Source: JBJXFK01 sp046155505
Lineage (GTDB): Bacteria; Planctomycetota; Phycisphaerae; UBA1845; Fen-1342
Length of the DNA: 64,000 nt
Reading direction: 5' to 3'
NCBI GenBank assembly: GCA_046155505.1
Contig: JBJXFK010000002.1
Coordinates: forward strand, 14,317-78,316
The translations under genes were made by a program, and so were the position numbers. Of this stretch, positions 9,109-17,747 are shown in pieces. The notes beneath the pieces were generated by a model that was given only the letters and a program-made list of their open reading frames with translations, was not told the DNA's origin and searched no databases. The stretch's first letter is position 1, and every line of letters starts with the position of its first letter.

Positions 9109-10020
9109 ATGAACGAAGCGTCTCGTGAACTGCGAAAGTGGCTGGCGAATTCGCCGCGCGTACTCGACGGTGCAACGGGTACCGCACTGGAACATCGCGG
9201 CGTGAATTCGAGTACGCCGCTGTGGGCGTCGCAAGCGCTTCTCGACTGCCCGGACACGGTGCGCGCGGTGCACCGCGAATACGTCGATGCGGGCGCGGAG
9301 ATTTTGGTTGCGAACACGTTTCGGACGACCGTGGATGCCTTGCGGCGAGTCGGGATCGAAACACGCGGCGGCGAGCTCAATCGCCTGGCGGTGCGGCTGG
9401 CTCGCGAGGCTGCGGAGCATGCGAATCACCGCGTCGTCATCGCCGCTAGCGTCGCCCCGGTGCGCGATTGCTACAAGCCCGAGCCGACGCCGGACGACGC
9501 TACGCTACGCGACGAGCACGCGCGCATGATCGATTGGCTGGTCGCCGCCGGTGCCGAGATCGCGTGGATCGAGACATTCAGCACGCTGCGCGAAGCGCGC
9601 ATTGCGGCAGCGGCAGCGGCGACGGCGGGGTTGCCGTTTGTGTGCAGCTTTCTGACACGAGAGGACGGGCAACTGCTCTCGGGCGATTCGCTCGCGGCGG
9701 CGGTGCTGGCGGTCGCTGAATTTGAGCCGCTGGCGGTCGGACTGAACTGCATTCCGCCGCGCGGCGTGAGCGACCAACTCGGTCCGCTCGTCTCAGCGAC
9801 AAAACTGCCGGCCGTCGTGTACGCACACATCGGCAACAGCAAGCCGACGCCGGGCTGGACGTTCGCCGAAGCCGCGACGCCGGAAGCGTACGGCGCGCTC
9901 GCGGAGTCGTGGCTAGCCGAGGGTGCTCGGGTGATCGGCGGCTGCTGCGGAACCGACGCACGGCACATCCGCGCCGTCGCGGCGGTGATGCGGAACGCAG
10001 CGAAACCCGCCATCGCATAA
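9109..10020 (+). CDS. Homocysteine S-methyltransferase family protein
   Basis: The 303-residue product matches the zinc-dependent S-methyl-transferase fold (BHMT/MmuM/MetH N-domain). It starts with VLDGATGTALEHRG and contains AGAEILVANTFRTT. The expected zinc ligands are Cys214 in LNCIPP and Cys279-Cys280 in GGCCGTD. It would move a methyl group from a donor such as S-methylmethionine or betaine to homocysteine to make methionine; the donor cannot be read from sequence. ATG 9109 was chosen because GGAG precedes it. It is transcribed divergently from the rRNA methyltransferase gene. Confidence 0.88.
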   Translation: MNEASRELRKWLANSPRVLDGATGTALEHRGVNSSTPLWASQALLDCPDTVRAVHREYVDAGAEILVANTFRTTVDALRRVGIETRGGELNRLAVRLAREAAEHANHRVVIAASVAPVRDCYKPEPTPDDATLRDEHARMIDWLVAAGAEIAWIETFSTLREARIAAAAAATAGLPFVCSFLTREDGQLLSGDSLAAAVLAVAEFEPLAVGLNCIPPRGVSDQLGPLVSATKLPAVVYAHIGNSKPTPGWTFAEAATPEAYGALAESWLAEGARVIGGCCGTDARHIRAVAAVMRNAAKPAIA

Positions 10021-10063
10021 CGTACGCCCACGCCTAGGGCGGACATGGCCGATCAATCGCCGC

Positions 10064-10187
10064 CTTGTGGAGCGGTCGTCTCTGCTTGCGCTTTGGGGCA
10101 GTCCCCCACCCGGTTGCCGGGCGGCGAACGCTGTTACCTTGGTCTGTTGCTCCCCGAAGCGCAGCCGAGGGCGGCGGATCCACAAGG
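10064..10187. repeat. Degenerate palindromic element
   Basis: The arms GTGGAGCGGTCGTC near 10064 and the inverse-related end GCAGCCGAGGGCGGCGGATCCAC near 10165-10187 resemble the family B palindromes elsewhere (GGAGCAGCCGCCCTCGGCTGC). The arms match only partly. It lies between convergent genes and may be an old copy. Confidence 0.4.
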
Positions 10188-10218
10188 CGGAATCCCGCAG
10201 CGTTCCACGACCCGCCCA

Positions 10219-11784
10219 CTACGGGCACGCGCTCCCAAACACTGTCAACAGATACGCCAGGTCGGTCAGGTCGATGTCGCCGTCCCCGTCGATGTCTTCG
10301 GCACAGTCATCAGCATCAATCGACACCAGATATTCACGCTGGTTGTGCAGCGCGTTGTTGCAATCGAGAATCGCCGTGTCGGTCGCGACCAGCCGCAGTG
10401 TGTAGCAGCATGAGGCCAGATCGGTGAAATCGAGCACCCCGAGCAGACCATTGATCACCGGCCGCGTGCCGGACGAAATCGTCTGCCATGTGCTCGCCCC
10501 ACCGCCCGTGTATTGGAGCGTCCACGAGCCGAGATTCGCGTCGTTCACCGTTCCGCGAATCGCCACGCGGCCATCCACCGGCGAGCACGGCAGCGGCGTC
10601 GTAATCACCGCGATCGGCGGCGTGTTGTCAACCACCACCGCGACCGTCGCATCGTCGCTGTTGTCGCAGGCATCGGTACCCGTGATGCGAATCTCATAGT
10701 TGCCATCGGCGATACCGGCCCGCGTGTTCCACGTACCAAGCGTGTCAGTGATCACCCACGGCGCGGCGACCGTCGTAAACGGCGCGAACGCACCGGCGAG
10801 CGGACGATACTCAACCGCCAGCGAACCGCTGCAATGGTCCCAGATCGTGCCGTCGGCGCAGACGTTTCCGCCGACGATCATGCCTGCGGTCGGGCTGCGC
10901 AGCGCGAGCGAGTTGAACGCCCGATCGAGCCACACGACGGTCGTTGCGACGGCCGTCTCGCCACAGATGTTCGTGACCGTCAGGCGCAGGATGTAGTAGC
11001 CATCAGCCGCGGACGCAGCCGGGAACCACGCCGAAAGCGCCCCGCTCATGATCTCGGTCGTGCTCGTCGAGATCAGCGTCCAGCTCGGTGCCCCCGGTGC
11101 CTGCCGTTCGAGCCGCCAGCCGGTGATCGGGCCGTCGGGGTCATATGCCGAGCCGAAGATCGTTCCGCCGGGGCAGAAGCACGACAGCGCTGTCGGCGAA
11201 GTAATTTCGGCAATCGGCGGCGTGTCGTCGATGTTGAAGATCAGGTCGTCGATCAATTCAAACCGCGCCGCGCAGCCGCCGGCGAGACCGGCTTCGATCT
11301 CGATCCGTCGAAACGGACCGGCGTCGGTGCGTGCGGCGTGGACAATGACGTTTACCGTCTCGGGCGGTGCGTCGCCGTTTACCGGCACGTTGATCGTGCG
11401 ACGTAGCACGGCGGCGGTGTCATAAACGCGAACGGTGACCGTGTCGGACGGAAAACACCCGACACGAACACCCAGCGTGAACGTCACCGCCGTCTGATCG
11501 CGGGCGAAGTCGAGCCGCAAAAAGTCCTCGCTGAACTCGCCCGTGCCGTCGCCCCACGCGCTCAGGCATTGCGGCTCGGAACTGGTCGCGCCGACGGGGT
11601 TGTAGATCACAGGCAGCGGGCCGAGCGCCGCGCCCGACCGACCGCTGAACGTCACGCCGGCGTATTGCGTAGAAAGCCGCGTGCCGGCGGGCAGGTCGTC
11701 GAAGGTGATGACCGGACATTGGGCCGCGACCTCGGCGACGATGAGGGTCGCGAAGAGTAGAAAGCCGAGAAGTCGTGTGTTCAT
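10219..11784 (-). CDS. Secreted protein with Ig-like/PKD-like repeats and dockerin-like tail
   Basis: The 521-residue product starts with a signal peptide (MNTRLLGFLLFATLIVAEVAAQ) after a good GAGGAG site. The first domain, about residues 20-170, is a Cys-containing beta-rich module opening TFDDLPAGTRL. Three or so repeats follow, each marked by PPIAxITxP-type segments, typical of bacterial Ig-like or PKD-like modules. The C-terminus is one calcium-loop unit, DIDGDGDIDLTDLAYLLTVF, followed by a Cys-Pro end. In planctomycetes such tails may anchor or sort surface proteins. No catalytic site is visible. It is the most downstream of five co-oriented exported proteins. Confidence 0.8.
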   Translation of the reverse strand: MNTRLLGFLLFATLIVAEVAAQCPVITFDDLPAGTRLSTQYAGVTFSGRSGAALGPLPVIYNPVGATSSEPQCLSAWGDGTGEFSEDFLRLDFARDQTAVTFTLGVRVGCFPSDTVTVRVYDTAAVLRRTINVPVNGDAPPETVNVIVHAARTDAGPFRRIEIEAGLAGGCAARFELIDDLIFNIDDTPPIAEITSPTALSCFCPGGTIFGSAYDPDGPITGWRLERQAPGAPSWTLISTSTTEIMSGALSAWFPAASAADGYYILRLTVTNICGETAVATTVVWLDRAFNSLALRSPTAGMIVGGNVCADGTIWDHCSGSLAVEYRPLAGAFAPFTTVAAPWVITDTLGTWNTRAGIADGNYEIRITGTDACDNSDDATVAVVVDNTPPIAVITTPLPCSPVDGRVAIRGTVNDANLGSWTLQYTGGGASTWQTISSGTRPVINGLLGVLDFTDLASCCYTLRLVATDTAILDCNNALHNQREYLVSIDADDCAEDIDGDGDIDLTDLAYLLTVFGSACP

Positions 11785-12474
11785 GGGATTCTCCTCGCAC
11801 AGCCGGGCGGCGCTGCCAGGAGGGATGTCGCGTGCAAGCGCGCGCGGGCGCGCCCTCGCCAACCGACTCGGTCGCGAGGTCACGCGGCTAGGTGGGCAGC
11901 GCCGCCGGCGCTGTTCATCGGAAGTGAGAAGCACGCGCGGTGCCATCGCGCCGCGCGCAGCGGTGCGGCGACGAGAATGCGGAATGATCAACAAGAGCGG
12001 CCACAATCCGCGGGGAATTCCGCGACTTGTGGCCGAAAAGTTGCAGCATCGGTCGAGCGGTGGGCTGTGCGTATGGATCAATTGCCGGATGCGCGCGGCC
12101 GAGCGACCCTGCGGCGTCGCACTGTGGCAATTACCCCGGGCAACTCACGCCAAAACCCGCCGGCGTACTGCGTAATGAACCCAACCGGCAACCACATCGC
12201 GCGGGCCATGAGGTACATGCGGTACCCGACATCGGCAAGCAAGGCGTCGGGTAGGCGCCGGCCACAACTCCCCGCACTGTGGAGCAGCCGCCCCCCGGCT
12301 GCGATTCGGGCTCCGGAGTGTTCGCGCATCCGTTTCCGACGCCGCGTGACTCACGTCGCGTCACTCCATCCGGCGACTCGTCCCGCCTCACCAAGCGCCG
12401 CACACAGACGGTGTCGAACGACCAACGCAGGTGGGTCAAGTTCAGCTCGGCCCGCACTCACGATGGCTCGTGAC
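11785..12474. other. 690-base gap, no gene seen
   Basis: No convincing reading frame is present. A perfect small hairpin GCAGCCG..CGGCTGC (12284-12302), preceded by GTGGA, belongs to the family B palindromes. The gap lies between two minus-strand exported-protein genes and should contain the promoter of the gene ending at 10219, but no clear -35/-10 pair was found. Confidence 0.5.
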
Positions 12475-14253
12475 CTAGCAAGATTCGCCGAAATGCGTAA
12501 GCAAGAGTGCCAAATCCAGCAGGTCCACGCGCTGGTCGCCGCTCAGATCACCGACCTCCCAGTTCGCGGTCGCATCCGCGCCATAATGTGTGAGCAGCAT
12601 CGCTAGATCAGCAATGTCGACCGTTGCGTCATAGTTGAGATCACCGACGATCGGCGTTACCGACACCTGCGCCGGCTGGGAGACCGTCACGCACCCATCG
12701 GCACTCCTGACAACCAACTCGTATACACCAGCGTCAGATGGACGCGCCGACGAGATCGTGAGCACATTGCTAATCGCTCCGCTGATTGGCTCGCCGTTAC
12801 GTCGCCACCGATAGATGAGCGCCGTTCCCTCGCCCAGCCCGCTCAGTGCGACGCTCATACCCGCGCACGCCGCGACGTCGGACGGCTGTCGCGCGATCAG
12901 CGGCGGCTGCGCGACGTTCACTCGCACATCGTTGCTCGTGTTTCCGACGCAGTCGGCCCAGACACGCAGACGGTACAGCCCGGCATCGCCGGGTGAGACC
13001 GATGGAAGCGTAAGTGTCGACTCGTTCGCCCCCGAAATCTCGGCCGAATTGAAGTACCACTGATAGCCGATCGGCGTCGCGCTGCCGCCGATCACCGCCG
13101 ACAAAACGACTGTGTCGCCTTCGCAGGCATCCACGCCCTCGGGCGGCTCGACGAACGTCAGGGTGTTATCGCGGACGGTGAGCGTCGCGGCGTCGCTTGT
13201 CACCGTACCGCAAGGTGTCGTGACAACGACCGAGTAGTCGCCCTGGACACTGATTCGAGGACGCGAGACGACTAACCTCGGACCGCGCGCACCGATGATC
13301 GAGTTTTCGTCCAATTCGCCGTCCGTCAGGTTTTGCCCGCCACGACGCCACTGGTACTGCGCTGCTACTGTCGGAGCGATCTCGACCTCAAACACGGCAC
13401 TCTCGCCATTGCAGACGGACAGCGAAGCGGGTTGTCCAATGATACGCGGCGCAAGGTCGGATTCGTCCGCATCCGGCAAACCGTTTCCATTGCAATCGCC
13501 CGGTGCCCCAACGCCCGGCGGCGGACTTTGCCATACGGTATGAACATACGGAGTGCCCGGAGATGGATTGGTAGTCGAATAGATGCGCCCCACAAAGGTC
13601 GCAAACAGGATGGAGTGCGTTGCCGACTGTGTTCGCGACAAGCCGCCCCAGGGCGGAACCACGAATGTCACGCGCGCGACGGGGTGCGCTGTGATCGGGT
13701 TAAAAGCGAATCCGTCATTCCACTCGGCAAAATCAAATCCGTTCGTATGAACCGTAGATCCGATTCCGAATTGATCCGCGAGGATCGCGGGTGCCGGGCA
13801 CTCGCCTTTGGGTGAGGGACTGACATCTGCCCGCCGATCGAAGATCAACGGGTCCACGACGAAGTTTGGGCCGGCGGAGTTCAGAAAGGTGTCATACAGC
13901 CGCGTGTTCAGTCGATTCTCGTCGCTGTCGTCCAGCCCAGGCGGATGGAGGTTGTGAAGCAGGCACTGCGGGCCATTCGGGTCGCTCGGCTCTAGCGGTA
14001 GGTATGCCGCACGCTCGTCGCTGGCATTCCAGATCGAACCCGTGCCGCTGATGTAGACCGCGATGCTGTTGCCAACCCAACCGGCACCAAACGTTCGGCC
14101 ACGAAGGTCGAACGTGTAGTGCGTCGTCCGGTCGAACTGGGCGATGTCCGCGCCGGTCGTTGGAACCGTGGTGTTCGCGACCAGATTGGTCGTCTGCGCG
14201 ACAGCCACCGGCACCACTACCGCCGCTGAAATGTAGAGTACCCGCGTTAGCAT
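12475..14253 (-). CDS. Secreted multi-Ig-domain protein with dockerin-like tail
   Basis: The 592-residue product begins with a signal peptide, MLTRVLYISAAVVVPVAVAQ, after GAGGG. The N-terminal 260 residues form an unassigned beta-rich domain. At least three immunoglobulin-like repeats follow (about residues 270-525), each with the YQWxxxG core and a GxYxxxV end, as in YQWRRGGQNL and YQWYFNSAEI. The tail has two calcium-loop units, GDLNYDATVDIADLAMLL and GDLSGDQRVDLLDLALLL, which makes a full dockerin-like pair. It is probably a surface adhesion or scaffold protein. It lies between two other exported dockerin-tail proteins on the same strand. Confidence 0.82.
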   Translation of the reverse strand: MLTRVLYISAAVVVPVAVAQTTNLVANTTVPTTGADIAQFDRTTHYTFDLRGRTFGAGWVGNSIAVYISGTGSIWNASDERAAYLPLEPSDPNGPQCLLHNLHPPGLDDSDENRLNTRLYDTFLNSAGPNFVVDPLIFDRRADVSPSPKGECPAPAILADQFGIGSTVHTNGFDFAEWNDGFAFNPITAHPVARVTFVVPPWGGLSRTQSATHSILFATFVGRIYSTTNPSPGTPYVHTVWQSPPPGVGAPGDCNGNGLPDADESDLAPRIIGQPASLSVCNGESAVFEVEIAPTVAAQYQWRRGGQNLTDGELDENSIIGARGPRLVVSRPRISVQGDYSVVVTTPCGTVTSDAATLTVRDNTLTFVEPPEGVDACEGDTVVLSAVIGGSATPIGYQWYFNSAEISGANESTLTLPSVSPGDAGLYRLRVWADCVGNTSNDVRVNVAQPPLIARQPSDVAACAGMSVALSGLGEGTALIYRWRRNGEPISGAISNVLTISSARPSDAGVYELVVRSADGCVTVSQPAQVSVTPIVGDLNYDATVDIADLAMLLTHYGADATANWEVGDLSGDQRVDLLDLALLLTHFGESC

Positions 14254-14447
14254 TCGCACCCTCGCAACTTCGCACACATTCGAATGTCACTTGGCCCTAA
14301 CTTGCCTGAATCGCGACCGCGAGTCAACCCTCGACACCGCGCGTAATCCTGACCATCGCCTTTCAACTTCGCAATCTGTTTACGTTGCAAACTTGCAAGG
14401 CAACCTGCGTTGGGCAGTTGGCCGCTAGGAACCGCAAATGACACCCC

Positions 14448-16175
14448 CTACCCTGGGCAGTTCACGCCGAAATTCGCGAGCAGCGCCGCCAAATCGCTCA
14501 GGTCTACGTCGCCATCGCCGTCGATGTCGCCGTCGCCGAGCGTCGCGCCGGCTTGCACTCCGAAGCGTGAAAGAAGCCGCGCGAGGTCCGAAAGATTCAC
14601 CGCGCCGCTCGTGTCAATATCGCCGGTGAGCGACGTAACGGTGAGCGTGATCGGGTTGCTGGTTAGGCTGCCTTCGCACGCGCCGGTGAGCACCACGTCG
14701 TAGACACCAGCGTCGGCGGCGGTCGCTGGATCGATCACGAGTGTCGGCTGATCCACGCCGCTGATGCGGCCGCCGTTTGCGAGCGGAACGCCGCCGCGAC
14801 GCCACTCGAACCCGCCAACCGCGACGCGCGACGCGGCGACCGACAACTCGGTCCGTCCGCCGCAGGTGTTGAAGCTCTGCGTCTGGGAGAAAATCTCCGG
14901 CTCGCCGGTGAGCGAGCAGAATTGCGCGGTCGAGTCGAGAAACGGTGCGATGGTTTCGGCGATGGTGCGCGGGTGAAATTCGAGCCGAATGTTGCTCATG
15001 CCGCCTTCGCACAGGTGGCAGTAGCTCATGATCGTACCGCTGTCGGCGTCGTTGCAGTCCTGGACGCCGCCGCAATTGCCGCCGAACGCTCCGCCGCAGC
15101 AATCCACGGCCGGTGACATGCTGTGCGTATGCGGCGCGCCGAAGTTGTGGCCCAGTTCGTGCGCGACGACCATGAAATCCCAGTTCTGGTGGCTGTTATT
15201 GACGATCGGATAGGGGAAGAAGCCCGCGAGATTTGCCGAGAGGCCGTAGTCGAAACCGGGCGCACACAGCGCTCCGACATACGCAACGCCACCGCCCAGC
15301 CCGCGGCCCGAAAGATAGTGCACGGCGTGCCGCTGAATGCCGGTCATTTCCAGATTCCAGTGATCGCGAAACTCGAAAAGTTGATCGAGCGTATTGCCCT
15401 GATTCCACGGATCGTCGCCCGTCCAGAGTCGCGTGTAGACGATTGAGAAGCGTGCATCGACGTCGCGGTCATACACCTCGGTGATCGCGCCCATCAGCGT
15501 CGCGATGTATGCGAGGGCCGCCTGCGTGTTGCCGCCGAAGAGCGACGCGGTGAACTCGGTATCGGTGTCGATCGCCAGGTCGATCGCGTAGCACAAACCC
15601 GGCCCGCGCGGCGTGACGGTCGACGGATCGGGTGCGACATAGCCCGGTGCGGTCGGCACGTCGAAGCCGTTGCCGCAGAGTGAATTTGCCGCGGACTGCA
15701 CGAATGCGTCGAGATCGGCGATCGCCGTAGCGCGCGGCGTTTGCGGCGCGGCGTGTGAACCGCTGGAGATCACATAGTCCGTGTTCGTGGTGCGCACGAA
15801 GCCGTATGTGCCGAAAGGCGAAACGCTGAGAAATGCCAGGCTGTCGCTCTCGCCGACGATGCCGCCACGGAACATCGCGACCGGCGGTCGGCTGAGCGCG
15901 ACGGTGCCTTGCGCGGTTTCGGCGACGAGTTGTGCGTCGGCGGCGAACACGTCGAATCGCGTCAGTTCGAGCGTGACCGTCTGGCTGTCGCCGAGTGCCA
16001 CGCGCGGCAATGCGAGATGGTTCGCCGCCGCGACAGATTCATATCGAACCGTCGCCAGCGAATCGACATTTTCGACACGCTGCGCCAACGCTTGCGCCGT
16101 GTGCGGCGACCAAGCCGCACCGAGCGACAATGCAATCAGCCCACAAACGCCGCAGGACAAAACGATGGACTTCAT
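14448..16175 (-). CDS. Secreted metzincin metalloprotease with Ig-like domain and dockerin-like tail
   Basis: The 575-residue product has a signal peptide (MKSIVLSCGVCGLIALSLGAA). A pro-region comes first, then a zinc-protease domain whose signature HELGHNFGAPHTH lies near residues 336-348: HExxHxxGxxH with the Met-turn GTIMSYCH further on. This matches reprolysin/ADAM-type (M12B) metzincins. Several paired cysteines around the site (VDCCGGAFGGNCGG) suggest disulphides. An Ig-like segment (FEWRRGGVPL) and two calcium-loop units (GDIDTSGAVNLSDLARLL and DGDIDGDGDVDLSDLAALL) complete it. It should cleave proteins outside the cell. A second, larger metzincin lies at 17748-21128. Confidence 0.88.
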   Translation of the reverse strand: MKSIVLSCGVCGLIALSLGAAWSPHTAQALAQRVENVDSLATVRYESVAAANHLALPRVALGDSQTVTLELTRFDVFAADAQLVAETAQGTVALSRPPVAMFRGGIVGESDSLAFLSVSPFGTYGFVRTTNTDYVISSGSHAAPQTPRATAIADLDAFVQSAANSLCGNGFDVPTAPGYVAPDPSTVTPRGPGLCYAIDLAIDTDTEFTASLFGGNTQAALAYIATLMGAITEVYDRDVDARFSIVYTRLWTGDDPWNQGNTLDQLFEFRDHWNLEMTGIQRHAVHYLSGRGLGGGVAYVGALCAPGFDYGLSANLAGFFPYPIVNNSHQNWDFMVVAHELGHNFGAPHTHSMSPAVDCCGGAFGGNCGGVQDCNDADSGTIMSYCHLCEGGMSNIRLEFHPRTIAETIAPFLDSTAQFCSLTGEPEIFSQTQSFNTCGGRTELSVAASRVAVGGFEWRRGGVPLANGGRISGVDQPTLVIDPATAADAGVYDVVLTGACEGSLTSNPITLTVTSLTGDIDTSGAVNLSDLARLLSRFGVQAGATLGDGDIDGDGDVDLSDLAALLANFGVNCPG

Positions 16176-16236
16176 CCGAAAACCTCCGCGCCCAGCGTAG
16201 GTAACACGAACACATATTGCGCAGCCGTGCAAGACA

Positions 16237-17643
16237 TCATGTGCAGCTTCCGCCGAAATTCGCCAGCAACGTTGCCAGATCGGCAAGATCAATATCCGCG
16301 TCGCCGTCGAGATCGCCCTGCTCGCGCGTCGCGCCGCTCGGCAAACCGAAATTCGTCAGCAGTGTTGCAAGGTCGGTCAGGTCGATGTCGCGATCGCCAT
16401 CGACATCGCCGGGGCACTCGCGCGGCGAGCGATACGCACGCACGTCGGTGCCGACGCCGCAGATGACGAGGGTGCCGTCGGCCCCGAGGGCCGGACCGCC
16501 GATGTTGAAGCGGAACACCGGCGTAGACCATTGCTCGACCAGATCGGCCGAGAAGCAATAGAGCCGGCCGAGATCGAACGAGCCGTTGCTGTAGTAGATC
16601 AGCCCGTCGTCGCCGAACGCGAATCGCGACTTGTGAAAGTCGGACGGGATCGGACTCGAATTGTTGACGATCGAGCCGTCGGCGGGATTTAGCCGCAGGA
16701 TGCGCGTCTGGCGATCCACCATATAGACCGAGCCGTCGGGGCCGACGCCCAGTTCGGCACCCGGCATGTTGAGCGACGGCACATGCCACTTTTCGACGAT
16801 CGCCGCACCGGTGTCTTCGAATGCGAAGAAGAAATCGACCGTCTCGTTGGTCTGCGCGCGGTTGAAATAGATGGTGCCGTCCGGGCCGACCATCGGCGTG
16901 CTCTGCGTCAGGAAGCCAGGCATCGTCGGACCACGATAGAGAAACGCGCCGGTCAGCAAATCAAACTTGCGAACGGCCTGTCCGCCGGCGACGGTATCGA
17001 CCGCATAGACCGCCTGCGCGTCGGTGTTGATCACGACGCCGCAATTGCCGCTGACTGAGCAGGTGCGATTCGCGCGCCAGATGGTCGCGCCGGTCTCGGC
17101 GTCGATGCGCCAAATGAAGCGAAAGCTGCCGATCACCGGATCGCCATCGGCGGCGAAGACGACACCGTCGTAGAAGCCCGCGTCCACCTCTTCGGTCGAT
17201 TGCCACAACTCAGCGCCCGTCGCCGCGTCCAGGCAGTAGACCTTCGCAAGCGAAGACGCCCCGTTGCCGCCGCGACAGGCGTAGACGCGACCGTTTTTCA
17301 CACCCGCGACCCAGGTTGTCCAATCGCCGGTCTGGAACGGGATGTTCACACTCCAGAGTTCCGCGCCGGTGTCGAGGTTCATCGCCACGACCGGCGAGAG
17401 ATTCGATTGCGGCTCGGGCGGGAACCCGAGTTGGCGAACCATGAACACGCGGCGACCCTCGATCACGGGTTGCCAGGCGATGACTGACGAGCGACCGCCG
17501 GACCATTGCACGTCGAGCGCGGTCGGGCCGAGTTCGCTCGATTGGCCATTGCGGCGATCGTTGCCGCCGCTGCTGGGCCAATCGGCGAGTGCGGGAGAGG
17601 CGGTGATCGTTGCGGCGATGAGAGTGAGTAAGGTGCGTCGCAT
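16237..17643 (-). CDS. Secreted PQQ-like beta-propeller protein with dockerin-like tail
   Basis: The 468-residue product has a signal peptide (MRRTLLTLIAATITASPALA) after AAGGGA. Propeller blades are marked by recurrent LDxxTGAELW strings, for example NLDTGAELWSVNIP, LDAATGAELWQST and IDAETGATIWRAN, as in PQQ-like or WD-type repeat proteins. The last 60 residues hold two calcium-loop units (DVDGDRDIDLTDLATLL and GDLDGDADIDLADLATLL). Residues needed for PQQ catalysis are not identifiable, so a binding or scaffold role is more likely than an enzyme. It sits between the two metzincin genes on the same strand. Confidence 0.85.
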   Translation of the reverse strand: MRRTLLTLIAATITASPALADWPSSGGNDRRNGQSSELGPTALDVQWSGGRSSVIAWQPVIEGRRVFMVRQLGFPPEPQSNLSPVVAMNLDTGAELWSVNIPFQTGDWTTWVAGVKNGRVYACRGGNGASSLAKVYCLDAATGAELWQSTEEVDAGFYDGVVFAADGDPVIGSFRFIWRIDAETGATIWRANRTCSVSGNCGVVINTDAQAVYAVDTVAGGQAVRKFDLLTGAFLYRGPTMPGFLTQSTPMVGPDGTIYFNRAQTNETVDFFFAFEDTGAAIVEKWHVPSLNMPGAELGVGPDGSVYMVDRQTRILRLNPADGSIVNNSSPIPSDFHKSRFAFGDDGLIYYSNGSFDLGRLYCFSADLVEQWSTPVFRFNIGGPALGADGTLVICGVGTDVRAYRSPRECPGDVDGDRDIDLTDLATLLTNFGLPSGATREQGDLDGDADIDLADLATLLANFGGSCT

Positions 17644-17747
17644 TGGATTCCCTTTTTTGTCGGCGTTTTCCGAAGATGGCTCGCGAGTGACAGCCGAGGG
17701 CCGCTGTCCTCCGTGAACAACCGCGGAGGGCCGCGGTGCTCCATTGG